From positions 1-64,000 of the forward strand of contig NZ_JAMQOT010000012.1 in NCBI RefSeq assembly GCF_029502005.1: 64,000 nt of DNA. Reading direction: 5' to 3'. This document shows positions 47,629-55,150 of the stretch, piece by piece (within the stretch, counting starts at the first letter, position 1; the number at the start of each line of letters is the position of its first letter). Below the pieces are notes generated by a model that saw only the letters and a list, made by a program, of their open reading frames with translations, did not search any database and was not told where the DNA came from. Position numbers and translations under genes: made by a program. Origin of the DNA: Natrinema salsiterrestre (GTDB lineage Archaea; Halobacteriota; Halobacteria; Halobacteriales; Natrialbaceae).

Positions 47629-47956
47629 ATGCCACCGCACGTCGACTTACGCTACTCGCTGCCCCCCGCTCGTCGCGGCGACCGGAACAGCTGCCGCCCA
47701 CGGTGGCGGTAGCTACGGCGGCGGCATGATGGGCGGCGGCTGGAGCCTCTTCGGCGGGACGATGGGTCTCTGGGGGCTCCTCTGGATGGAATTGCTCATC
47801 GCGATCCCGCTCTATCTCGTCTTGGCGCTCGCAAGGCGTGGCCGAGATGGTACCGATGAACGGCCGCTGACGGTCCTCAGAGACCGCTACGCACGCGGTG
47901 AGCTCTCGGACGACGAGTTTGAACGGTGGCGCGAGCAACTGGAACGGGCCGGATGA
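47629..47956 (+). pseudogene. SHOCT-domain membrane protein with a frameshift in the signal helix
   Basis: The ATG at 47629 reads MPPHVDLRYSLPP and then runs into a run of six C at 47662-47667. Dropping one C restores LVAATGTAAAHGGGSYGGGM, a perfect signal-helix end, then two helices and the SHOCT motif LTVLRDRYARGELSDDEFER, stopping at 47956. In the given sequence the frame is shifted by one base, so the product would be lost. The C-run makes both a recent slip and a sequencing error possible. The mature part has a Gly/Met-rich GGGMMGGGW. Confidence 0.7.
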
Positions 47957-48048
47957 CGCTTCGGGAATCCGTTCCAGCACAGGTGAACCCACCCGCCACG
48001 ACCGCTCCAGGCCCCATTCTTAAGTCTGCTAATAGCGTACTATATTGG

Positions 48049-48471
48049 ATGACGTACACAATTCAAGAGCCAGTATCCGGTGACTTCGACCAGGTAGTCG
48101 AGACGACAATCGACGCACTCAAAGGCGAAGAATTCGGCGTCCTCTGTGACATCGACGTGTAGGCGACGCTCAAGGAGAAGGTCGGCGAGGAGTTCCGACA
48201 GTACCGCATCCTCGGGGCGTGCAATCCGGGACTGGCCCACGAGGGCTTGAACGAAGAGATCGAACTCGGTGCGCTCCTCCCGTGTAACGTTATCGTCTAC
48301 GAAACCGATGATGGCGAGGTCATGGTGAGTGCAGTCGATCCGCGACAGCTCGTCGGTATCGCCGACAACGAGGCGCTCGGCTCGATCACGAACAAGGTCC
48401 ACGATAGGTTCGAGCACGTCCTCGCTAGCGTCGCTGACGAATTCGACTCCCCCATCGGAGGCCTGAGATAG
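48049..48471 (+). pseudogene. DUF302-family protein with an internal amber stop
   Basis: The frame from the ATG at 48049 reads YTIQEPVSGDFDQVVETTID and EFGVLCDIDV, then TAG at 48160-48162, and continues as ATLKEKVGEEFRQYRILGAC and LLPCNVIVYETDDGEVMVSA to a stop at 48471. The continuation is the expected remainder of a DUF302 protein. One base change (for instance CAG or AAG to TAG) explains the break. The right part has no strong start of its own. No sign of pyrrolysine machinery is visible here. Confidence 0.8.
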
Positions 48472-48828
48472 ATGTCGTCATTGAATCAAATTGACACCAC
48501 GACCATCGTTTTCCTCATCCTCGGGGTGATTATCGTCCTGCCGATACTCACGATGGGGATGGGATTCGGCGGGATGATGGGGTACGGAGGCATGATGGGG
48601 GGGTACGGTACGACTAGTGGCTGGTGGCCACTCGTTGGGATGCTCGTCCAGTTGGTCTTCCTCCTCGTTCTGCTCGGTGGGGGATACCTCGTCTTCCACC
48701 GGGTGACGGAATCGCAGTCGTCGCGGAATCCCGCGATGGAGGTTCGCACTGCGTACGCCCGTGGCGATCTCTCCGATGAGGAGTTCGAGGAGCGGTGTGC
48801 GAACCTAAGCCGCGAGAAGTATCCATAG
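48472..48828 (+). CDS. SHOCT-domain membrane protein with a Met-rich loop
   Basis: 118 residues. Helix one (about 11-29) is followed by a Met/Gly-rich loop (MGMGFGGMMGYGGMMGGYG, residues 28-46), helix two (about 52-74) and the SHOCT motif VRTAYARGDLSDEEFEERCA. The start abuts the DUF302 stop at 48471, so the two were one operon. The Met cluster at the membrane edge could bind Cu(I). Confidence 0.8.
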   Translation: MSSLNQIDTTTIVFLILGVIIVLPILTMGMGFGGMMGYGGMMGGYGTTSGWWPLVGMLVQLVFLLVLLGGGYLVFHRVTESQSSRNPAMEVRTAYARGDLSDEEFEERCANLSREKYP

Positions 48829-48844
48829 CACGATCATATCTCCA

Positions 48845-49018
48845 TTGGTACAGTGTCGGAGATTCTTGACTGCGCTCGGAGCCGGAATCGCAAGTCTCAC
48901 TGGATGTGTTGGGAATCTTCCGGGCAGTGGCGGTAGCGTCGACGAGACGATTTACGTCGGAATCTACCCTTCCCCAGCTACATCTACGAGTCACGTACCT
49001 AGCGTTCCATCCGGCTGA
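48845..49018 (+). pseudogene. Tat lipoprotein fragment
   Basis: From a possible TTG at 48845 the frame reads VQCRRFLTALGAGIASLTGC, a clear twin-arginine lipoprotein signal with lipobox, then a Gly/Ser linker, DETIYVGIYPSP and a stop at 49018. The mature part is only about 35 residues and no ATG or GTG precedes it, so the gene is probably truncated at its 3' end and has lost its start. Context suggests it once encoded a cupredoxin or solute-binding lipoprotein, which is inference. Confidence 0.45.
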
Positions 49019-49054
49019 AGTTCTCGATAGCTATCTTGGCATCGATATTTACTC

Positions 49055-50044
49055 TTATCGTCTCGCAGCCGACCGCTCTTCGCGTATGTTTTGTACCCCC
49101 AAATAGAGAATTGCCATGCTCATCACCAGTGCACCGCCGAGGAGCAGAGTTAGGCTGAGATCATGCAGTAGTCCAATGCCGTACGTATGGCTGATGGTCT
49201 TACTTGCAACCGAAATACTGCCTATGAGTAGCATGATTCCGAAGGCCGCTCTGAGTTCTGTATCATCGATATGATCAGTAAGCGTCGCTCCGAGCTGGGT
49301 TCCGACTGTACTACCGATAAGCAGGGGGAGCAACATGGCGAAATGAATTGCGCCCCGTTGTCCGTATGCGAACGCCCCATAGGCGCTCGAAATGGTGATT
49401 TGAAAGATATCTGTGCCAACGGCGACAGCCCCTGGCAATGCTAACCCATACATGAGTGCTGGCATCATTAAGAATCCGCCACCGACACCAAGAAATCCAG
49501 AGAGGCCTCCAATGAGCACTGCGAGTAGTAACACGACCCAGATTGAGATCTCTGTGCCTCCTCGAAAAGAAATAGTCGGAGGTATGGAAATTTGCTCGAG
49601 GACTCTCGAGGATGGGCTCACGATAGTTCTCTCTTCTTCGAGTGCGGGATGTCGCCCGTCATGGATGACGAACACGCCAACTGCTGCAAGCAGTATGACA
49701 TACAATACGCTCACTACGAGATCAGCGAGTCCCAAACCGACTAGTGCCAGTAGTACTCGTTTCCCGATTTCAATGCCGACTGTCATCCCGACGATCAACA
49801 GCAGACCGAGTCGATAGTCGATATGACCGAGATCACGGTGAGTGAGAGTCGCAATAAGGGATGTCCAAAAGACGAAGGCGAGTCCAGTCCCGACGGCAGT
49901 TGGGGCAGAATGACCAAGAACGAGAAGCGCAGGAGTGACAAAGAAGCTGCCACCCATCCCAAAAAACCCGAAGAGAATACCGACGGTCAAGCCGAACACA
50001 ACGAAAAGCACGATTAGCGGGAGGGTCAATTCGAAGAGACTCAT
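49055..50044 (-). CDS. TauE/SafE-family sulfite or anion exporter
   Basis: 329 residues from the ATG at 50044 (one at 50104 would add 20). About eight hydrophobic helices in two similar halves, with the conserved FGMGGSFFVTPALLVLGHS and LGVGGGFLMMPALMYGLALP repeats. Family members export sulfite, sulfoacetate or related anions. Intact. The gene is divergent from a long gap and convergent with the lipoprotein fragment. Confidence 0.9.
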   Translation of the reverse strand: MSLFELTLPLIVLFVVFGLTVGILFGFFGMGGSFFVTPALLVLGHSAPTAVGTGLAFVFWTSLIATLTHRDLGHIDYRLGLLLIVGMTVGIEIGKRVLLALVGLGLADLVVSVLYVILLAAVGVFVIHDGRHPALEEERTIVSPSSRVLEQISIPPTISFRGGTEISIWVVLLLAVLIGGLSGFLGVGGGFLMMPALMYGLALPGAVAVGTDIFQITISSAYGAFAYGQRGAIHFAMLLPLLIGSTVGTQLGATLTDHIDDTELRAAFGIMLLIGSISVASKTISHTYGIGLLHDLSLTLLLGGALVMSMAILYLGVQNIREERSAARR

Positions 50045-50394
50045 ACAGCCACGTACAATCGCAGACGCCACAGTTGTTTCTTCACTCTCATTTGAATGTA
50101 GCATGAACCACCTTTTGCAACGGTTCGTGACCCCGTCACATCTCTACTCTGTATCATGAACCAGGGCAGTAGTATAGCAAGTGAAAAATCAAAGTACCAC
50201 ACCAATCACTTAACGGACAGACACCAGCGGAGGTGCTAAACTAGACAGTGCTGTTTGTTTCATTCCAAACTGGTGCACCATCTGCTCACCACATACTCTC
50301 TATCTACCGATCTCTGCGGTGAACACGAATAGTTTGATGCGTTCTAGAACGTTCTCATTCGGATATCAAACGTCCACCCGAGTAATCTAGTAGA

Positions 50395-50682
50395 TTAGTC
50401 GGCAGCGTGTTCGGCCTGTTGAGTCTTAGCTACGTCCAGTGGGTCAGCTGTCGATGTTGCAGTGACCAGTCGCAAGAACTGGCCCGCGTTCGTGAGGAGT
50501 TTGTTCTCGGCCTTCCGGAGGTGTTCTTCGTAGGTCGAACGAGCGACGGCTGTCTGTTCGGCCAGGTCCCGGAGGGAGGTCTTCCGCGGTTGTTTGTAGT
50601 AGCCGCGTTCCAGTGCTAATTGGAGTGCCGCTAGCTGTCGGTCAGGGAGGTCTTCGAACAGTTGACTCGCCGGAGCCAGCAT
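50395..50682 (-). CDS. Short Bat-type HTH_10 regulator lacking the sensor part
   Basis: 95 residues from the ATG at 50682, containing a single HTH_10 domain: LPDRQLAALQLALERGYYKQ, then KTSLRDLAEQTAVARSTYEE and HLRKAENKLL. Full Bat-family proteins are over 200 residues, so the input domain is missing. It may be a naturally short regulator or a truncated one. It is divergent from the 50-residue membrane protein at 50751 and may control it. Confidence 0.7.
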   Translation of the reverse strand: MLAPASQLFEDLPDRQLAALQLALERGYYKQPRKTSLRDLAEQTAVARSTYEEHLRKAENKLLTNAGQFLRLVTATSTADPLDVAKTQQAEHAAD

Positions 50683-50750
50683 ACTGTGGGGGATCTGTGT
50701 CTCCGAGATCCCCCTTCTAGAGCAAACTACCAGTTCGGGCAGACAGGACA

Positions 50751-50903
50751 ATGACTCCCACCGTACTAGCGATCTTACTCACAGGATACGGCCTTGGGCT
50801 CATGACCGCTGCATACACAGTAGCACTAGATATGACGGCTTTACTCGGCGGTATACTAGTTGCTGTTTCTTCCTTCTACATCATCATAACCGATGACTGG
50901 TGA
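50751..50903 (+). CDS. 50-residue two-helix membrane protein
   Basis: The frame reads MTPTVLAILLTGYGLGLMTA, AYTVALDMTALLGGILVAVS and SFYIIITDDW. Two hydrophobic helices are joined by a short polar turn. It is divergent from the short Bat-type regulator with 68 nt between the starts, a common arrangement for a regulator and its target. No family is recognised; conservation would be the test. Confidence 0.5.
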   Translation: MTPTVLAILLTGYGLGLMTAAYTVALDMTALLGGILVAVSSFYIIITDDW

Positions 50904-51008
50904 AAATAGGTCGATGGGATTGGAGAGACAAATCCAGTGGTCGTATTTTCCTCAAGAACCCCTGGTCAGTTTGGAGCATCTAAATCGAACTGAATCTCTG
51001 ACGCGCGG

Positions 51009-51299
51009 CTACAAACTCGACGAGTAACACACATCGCATTCCAGACGCTCATCGAAGGTCACATTATCAAGATACGCTGCCTTCTGATCGAAGTCATCAA
51101 CATCAAACGGCAGTAGTATACCCGATCGGATCTCGATATGGTAGGATATATAGATAATGGCGGGCTCCCGACTGCCATATGCGAATCGCTCGAGGTGCTC
51201 AAGGATGAGCGCTGCTCGACTAAGTTCAAGATGTCTATTACGTGCTTGTATTCCGGAACCTGACCGCGCTCGCGCGTTCTCCCAGTTCGACGGCGTCAA
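51009..51299 (-). CDS. Unidentified protein with a C-terminal Cys pair
   Basis: 96 residues, mixed helical and strand (LELSRAALILEHLERFAYGS, YLDNVTFDERLECDVCYSSS) with a CDVC motif near the end. Composition is less acidic than most neighbours. It has no membrane segment and no recognised domain. It precedes the membrane-HTH pair by 41 nt on the same strand, but relation is unclear. Confidence 0.35.
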   Translation of the reverse strand: MTPSNWENARARSGSGIQARNRHLELSRAALILEHLERFAYGSREPAIIYISYHIEIRSGILLPFDVDDFDQKAAYLDNVTFDERLECDVCYSSSL

Positions 51300-51339
51300 T
51301 CGTAGCGCAGAACACTAGAAACACCATATTCTTCTTATG

Positions 51340-51924
51340 CTAATGGTGTATCCTACTTTCATCATTCGGCTTTGAAGCAGTAGTGTGAAGTCGGCCATGA
51401 AGATACTGCTCACCGCGTTCCGTCAGTTGATATTTGCCCCGTTTGACCCGCTCAATGAGGCCGTGTTCCTCTAATTCGAGCAGACGACGATTCACCTCCT
51501 TCTGACTGAAACCAATATTGAACGCGATAATGGACGGGGTGAGAACCAAATTTGCGTCGTAGAACACACTGAGAATTTCATCATCCATCGGCGCCATCCA
51601 TTCAGTTTGCTGGCGAACCCGGGATGGATCATTCAGTAATACTCGAGACCAATCTCCTGTACGAACATCATTTGTTATAGGGTTATAGAGTCCGAAGATG
51701 ACCAGTAATGCGGCGACCCCATGGACAAGGTGGACCTGCGACGGGGCGATCAGTTCGGTGATCGGTCCGCCGATCACTGCAAGGCCTAACCCGCTGATAG
51801 TGGTGAGTACGAACTGCCGGTATGCCGTCGCTGCCGTCTCGAAGTAAAGAAGGTAGTATAATTCAAGAACAACGATGATCCCGACTGCCAAATTATACCA
51901 AACAAAGGTGGTAGGTCCGTTCAT
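51340..51924 (-). CDS. Membrane-anchored winged-helix regulator
   Basis: 194 residues. Three hydrophobic helices (about 8-28, 36-55 and 65-84), then a winged helix at about 110-180 (AFNIGFSQKEVNRRLLELEE, HGLIERVKRGKYQLTERGEQ). It overlaps the next gene by 4 nt. This is the second membrane-bound HTH protein in the region and is paired with a small membrane protein, much like the HTH/DUF7521 modules but with the parts fused differently. Confidence 0.75.
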   Translation of the reverse strand: MNGPTTFVWYNLAVGIIVVLELYYLLYFETAATAYRQFVLTTISGLGLAVIGGPITELIAPSQVHLVHGVAALLVIFGLYNPITNDVRTGDWSRVLLNDPSRVRQQTEWMAPMDDEILSVFYDANLVLTPSIIAFNIGFSQKEVNRRLLELEEHGLIERVKRGKYQLTERGEQYLHGRLHTTASKPNDESRIHH

Positions 51925-52232
51925 GGTTTTCCACCTGTCAGTCGATCCTGTCGGAGTTGACGATGACGGAGTGCGAGCAGACCGAGGAATATCGCAATAA
52001 CCGTGTTTGCTCCGCTTCGGAGCACGTGGAGGGCCATGGGGTCAAGGTCTGTGGCGAACAGCATAACGTGATATACTGCCAAAACTACTAATCCGACCGA
52101 GAGGAGGGCGACCGCCGTCCCAAACGGCGAGTTTCGGAAGATGCTCCACGAGAGAAGTGCAAATATCCCCGCCCCAGTACTGGCGATAATCACAAGCGGA
52201 ATGCTAAGCATCTGAACGACCGAGTGGATCAT
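51921..52232 (-). CDS. Three-helix membrane protein, partner of the membrane HTH gene
   Basis: 103 residues from the ATG at 52232; a longer open frame to 52370 lacks a good start. Hydrophobic helices at about 8-30, 36-60 and 72-90, with a basic C-terminus (RHRQLRQDRLTGGKP). Its stop overlaps the ATG of the membrane HTH gene, so the two are translationally coupled. Resembles the DUF7521-type proteins in size and layout. Confidence 0.7.
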   Translation of the reverse strand: MIHSVVQMLSIPLVIIASTGAGIFALLSWSIFRNSPFGTAVALLSVGLVVLAVYHVMLFATDLDPMALHVLRSGANTVIAIFLGLLALRHRQLRQDRLTGGKP

Positions 52233-52510
52233 GCTATTAGCTCCACGTCTGCTCCTCCTCAATCCATGGCATGAGATATCACCGATACAGTGATCGGCCC
52301 GTCGAGAACGAACCCAATCCCGTATTACGGTCCGGAGGCAGTTAGCTCGTGTTGACCAACCATCTCTCAATAGCAGTAATATGCTGCAAACTGAGCCTCA
52401 CCGATTAGACATCCTGCCATACCCGAACGGAGTTTTGGACCTCACTATTTCGCCGGTTTAGCAATGGATGTGGATAACAAAACGGATCGGCAGCAAGCGA
52501 CCGGCTGCAA

Positions 52511-52864
52511 ATGGCACTAACAGAAATCGACCACGTCAGCGAGAATGAGGAAATGCAGAAGTGTATCGATAGCTGCTTTGAATGCGCCCAGGCCTGTGAG
52601 TGGTGTGCGGATGAGTGTGCTGGCGAAGGTGAAGAGATGGCTACCTGTCTGCGACTCTGTCGAGATGTCGCTGATCTTGTGACTATGCACGCTCGGTTCA
52701 TGGCCCGCGATTCGGGGTACAGAACGGACATCGCTGCGATCACCGCTGACGCTTGCGAGGAGTGTGCCGACGAATGCGAGCAACACGACGAAGAGCACTG
52801 TCAGGTCTGTGCAGATGTCCTCCGTGAATGTGCAGAGACCTGCCGAAACATGGCTTCGGCCTGA
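52511..52864 (+). CDS. Four-helix-bundle copper-storage-like protein (Csp type)
   Basis: 117 residues with 15 Cys, placed every three or four residues along helices (CIDSCFECAQACEWCADEC and CEECADECEQHDEEHCQVCA). Such Cys line the core of the Csp copper-storage bundle and can hold many Cu(I) ions. No signal peptide, so it is cytosolic. It is close to the start of the GH15 region and far from the ATPases but belongs to the same copper theme. Confidence 0.85.
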   Translation: MALTEIDHVSENEEMQKCIDSCFECAQACEWCADECAGEGEEMATCLRLCRDVADLVTMHARFMARDSGYRTDIAAITADACEECADECEQHDEEHCQVCADVLRECAETCRNMASA

Positions 52865-53244
52865 GGTCTCGTTCACTGCGATTCGTAGCCTTGAGCGTTG
52901 ACTTCTCTTGGCTGGATCGACTTGCGGAGGTCGAATCAGGGACACGATGACAAAGCAACGACCGACTGTAACGGTACGATCGGCTACCAGCTGGTCGTGG
53001 CTCTATTCGCCCTTGGTATACCGGCAGTTGGCTGTTGGAACTACGTATCCTCGGCCTTGGTTTAGGTACGACATCGTCCGGAGAGCTCTCGTACCAAGCT
53101 TTAGGAGTCGCATTACGTGCGTCGTAAGCTGCTGCTGGTCGTCCTCGACCTTTCGTATGACGGCTAAATAGAGAACTCGATACGGCGATGACTAACGGAT
53201 CGTCCGACAACCGCTGACACAAGCGATCACGAGACTAACTCGAT
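52865..53244. other. Intergenic region upstream of the glucoamylase gene
   Basis: No complete gene. One open piece on the plus strand reads CNGTIGYQLVVALFALGIPA then GCWNYVSSALV before a stop, a hydrophobic peptide without a start codon, perhaps a decayed membrane gene. The last 30 bases include GCGATCACGAGAC, also found upstream of the SPW gene at about 61750. Nothing else is evident. Confidence 0.3.
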
Positions 53245-55140
53245 ATGCAGTACAAATCTCTCAAGGAGTACGGTGCAATCGGTGATGGAAATACGGTTGC
53301 CCTCGTCGGTCGTGACGGCTCGATCGACTGGTGTCCGCTGCCCCACGTCGAATCGCCGAGTGTCTTCGCCGCGCTATTAGATGCTGACCGTGGCGGCCGT
53401 TTCACTGTTCAGCCGACGGGGACGTATGAATCAGCGCAGCGGTATCGCGACCGGACGAACATCCTCGAGACGACGTTCCAGACCGGCAGCGGCGCGGCGA
53501 CAGTGACGGATTTCATGCCCGTTGCCGAGGTTGCCGAATCAGGCGACCAACCCCCTGCGGTATATCGAAAGGTGGATTGCGAGGATGGCCCGCTTGAGTT
53601 CGATGTCGAATTCGAGCCGCGCTTTGACTATGCGCGAGACATACCCGAGATCGAACCGACGCCTGACGGCGTCGTCGCGGCCGGTAGCGACGAACAGGCT
53701 ATCCTCTCAAGTGATCTACCGCTTACGCCATCAGCCGATGGCCACGGAGTGAATGCGACGGCGACGCTCGAGGGAGGCGAAACGCGCTGGTTGGTGCTCG
53801 GCTATGACGAGGCGATCCCCCTCAAGCCGTCGCAGCACCAGGAGACGCTCGCAGCTGTCACCGACTACTGGCGGAAGTGGGCACATGACTGCGACGGGAC
53901 AGAGTGTCCCGTCGACGATCGATGGCATGATCTCGCAGTCCGATCCTCACTTGTCCTTAAACTCCTCATCCACCGGGAAACGGGTGCGGTATGTGCAGCT
54001 CCGACAACCTCATTGCCCGAGGACCTCGGCGGCGTCCGCAATTGGGACTACCGGTACAACTGGATCCGCGATGCGGCCTTTACCGTTCGAGCGCTGTCTG
54101 AACTCGGGCATCTCGAAGAGGCCCGCTCATACTTCGAGTTGTGTCTCGACCACTGCCGGCATCACGACCCCGCTGCGCTTCCGCCGGTTTACGGTCTCCA
54201 TGGTGGTGGTGACCTTGAGGAGCAGGTCCTCGATCACCTTGAGGGATATTGCGGATCAGCCCCTGTTCGTATCGGCAATTCAGCCCGAGAACAACATCAA
54301 CTCGATGTCTACGGCGAACTAGTTCTCGCGATATACGAGAGCGTCCGCTATGGTGAGCCAGTGACGGCTGACGACTGGACGGTGATGTGCGACCTCATCG
54401 ACTACGTCTGCGACGGATGGGACGAGCCTGATGCCAGTATCTGGGAGACTCGAGACGACCCTCGGCAGTACGTCTACTCGAAAGTCATGTGCTGGGCGGC
54501 ACTGGATCGCGGAATCAAGCTCGCTAACGCGGCGGATGCTGTGCCAGCCCCGTCCGAGCGCTGGAAGACATGCCGCGAGGATATTCGTGAGGCGATTCTT
54601 GAACGCGGATGGAGCGAGAGCGCAAACAGCTTCGTACGGTCATTCGGCGACGACGATGCACTTGACGCAGCAAATCTTCTCGTTCCAGTCGTTGGCCTTC
54701 TCCCACCAAATGACGACCGCGTGCAGGGTACAATTGATGCGACGATCGATCGCTTGGCCACCGACGACGGACTCGTCTATCGGTACCATGGTGATGATGG
54801 ACTCCCCGGAAAGGCGAGTCCGTTTACCGTCTGCTCGTTCTGGCTCGTCACTGCGCTTGCACTCTCGGGGCGAATCGATGAAGCGATTGGCCGCTTCGAA
54901 TCCGTCCTCAAACGCACTAATCCACTCGGCTTACTGGCCGAGGCAGTCGATCCAGAGACCGGTGAACAGCGTGGTAATTTCCCGCAGGCGTATAGCCATG
55001 TCGGCCTACTCAACAGCGCACTCTATCTGTCCGACGCGGACGGCTCGAGCGACGCGTCGCCGGCGCCGCTCGGAACCGACGGAGCCGCCGGAATCGACTC
55101 GAGCACAGAGATCGTCCGTCAGCCGAACGACAACGAGTGA
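53245..55140 (+). CDS. GH15-family glucoamylase/trehalase-like hydrolase
   Basis: 631 residues. The N-terminal beta domain starts with YGAIGDGNTVALVGRDGSID; the (alpha/alpha)6 catalytic barrel has GGVRNWDYRYNWIRDAAFTV and GNFPQAYSHVGLLNSAL, as in haloarchaeal GH15 enzymes. It hydrolyses alpha-glucosides, perhaps trehalose used as an osmolyte. No signal peptide is present, so it is cytoplasmic. It is followed 10 nt later by the VKOR/SPW gene. Confidence 0.9.
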   Translation: MQYKSLKEYGAIGDGNTVALVGRDGSIDWCPLPHVESPSVFAALLDADRGGRFTVQPTGTYESAQRYRDRTNILETTFQTGSGAATVTDFMPVAEVAESGDQPPAVYRKVDCEDGPLEFDVEFEPRFDYARDIPEIEPTPDGVVAAGSDEQAILSSDLPLTPSADGHGVNATATLEGGETRWLVLGYDEAIPLKPSQHQETLAAVTDYWRKWAHDCDGTECPVDDRWHDLAVRSSLVLKLLIHRETGAVCAAPTTSLPEDLGGVRNWDYRYNWIRDAAFTVRALSELGHLEEARSYFELCLDHCRHHDPAALPPVYGLHGGGDLEEQVLDHLEGYCGSAPVRIGNSAREQHQLDVYGELVLAIYESVRYGEPVTADDWTVMCDLIDYVCDGWDEPDASIWETRDDPRQYVYSKVMCWAALDRGIKLANAADAVPAPSERWKTCREDIREAILERGWSESANSFVRSFGDDDALDAANLLVPVVGLLPPNDDRVQGTIDATIDRLATDDGLVYRYHGDDGLPGKASPFTVCSFWLVTALALSGRIDEAIGRFESVLKRTNPLGLLAEAVDPETGEQRGNFPQAYSHVGLLNSALYLSDADGSSDASPAPLGTDGAAGIDSSTEIVRQPNDNE

Positions 55141-55150
55141 GAGACAGACA

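Noticed and set aside
48160-48162. Read-through of the amber codon as pyrrolysine
   Set aside because: No pylT or pylS genes are seen, and haloarchaea are not known to use it generally; a nonsense mutation is simpler.
54431-55150. Plus-strand frame joined to the front of the VKOR/SPW protein
   Set aside because: It overlaps the GH15 gene in another frame, and the ATG at 55151 gives a start 10 nt after the GH15 stop.
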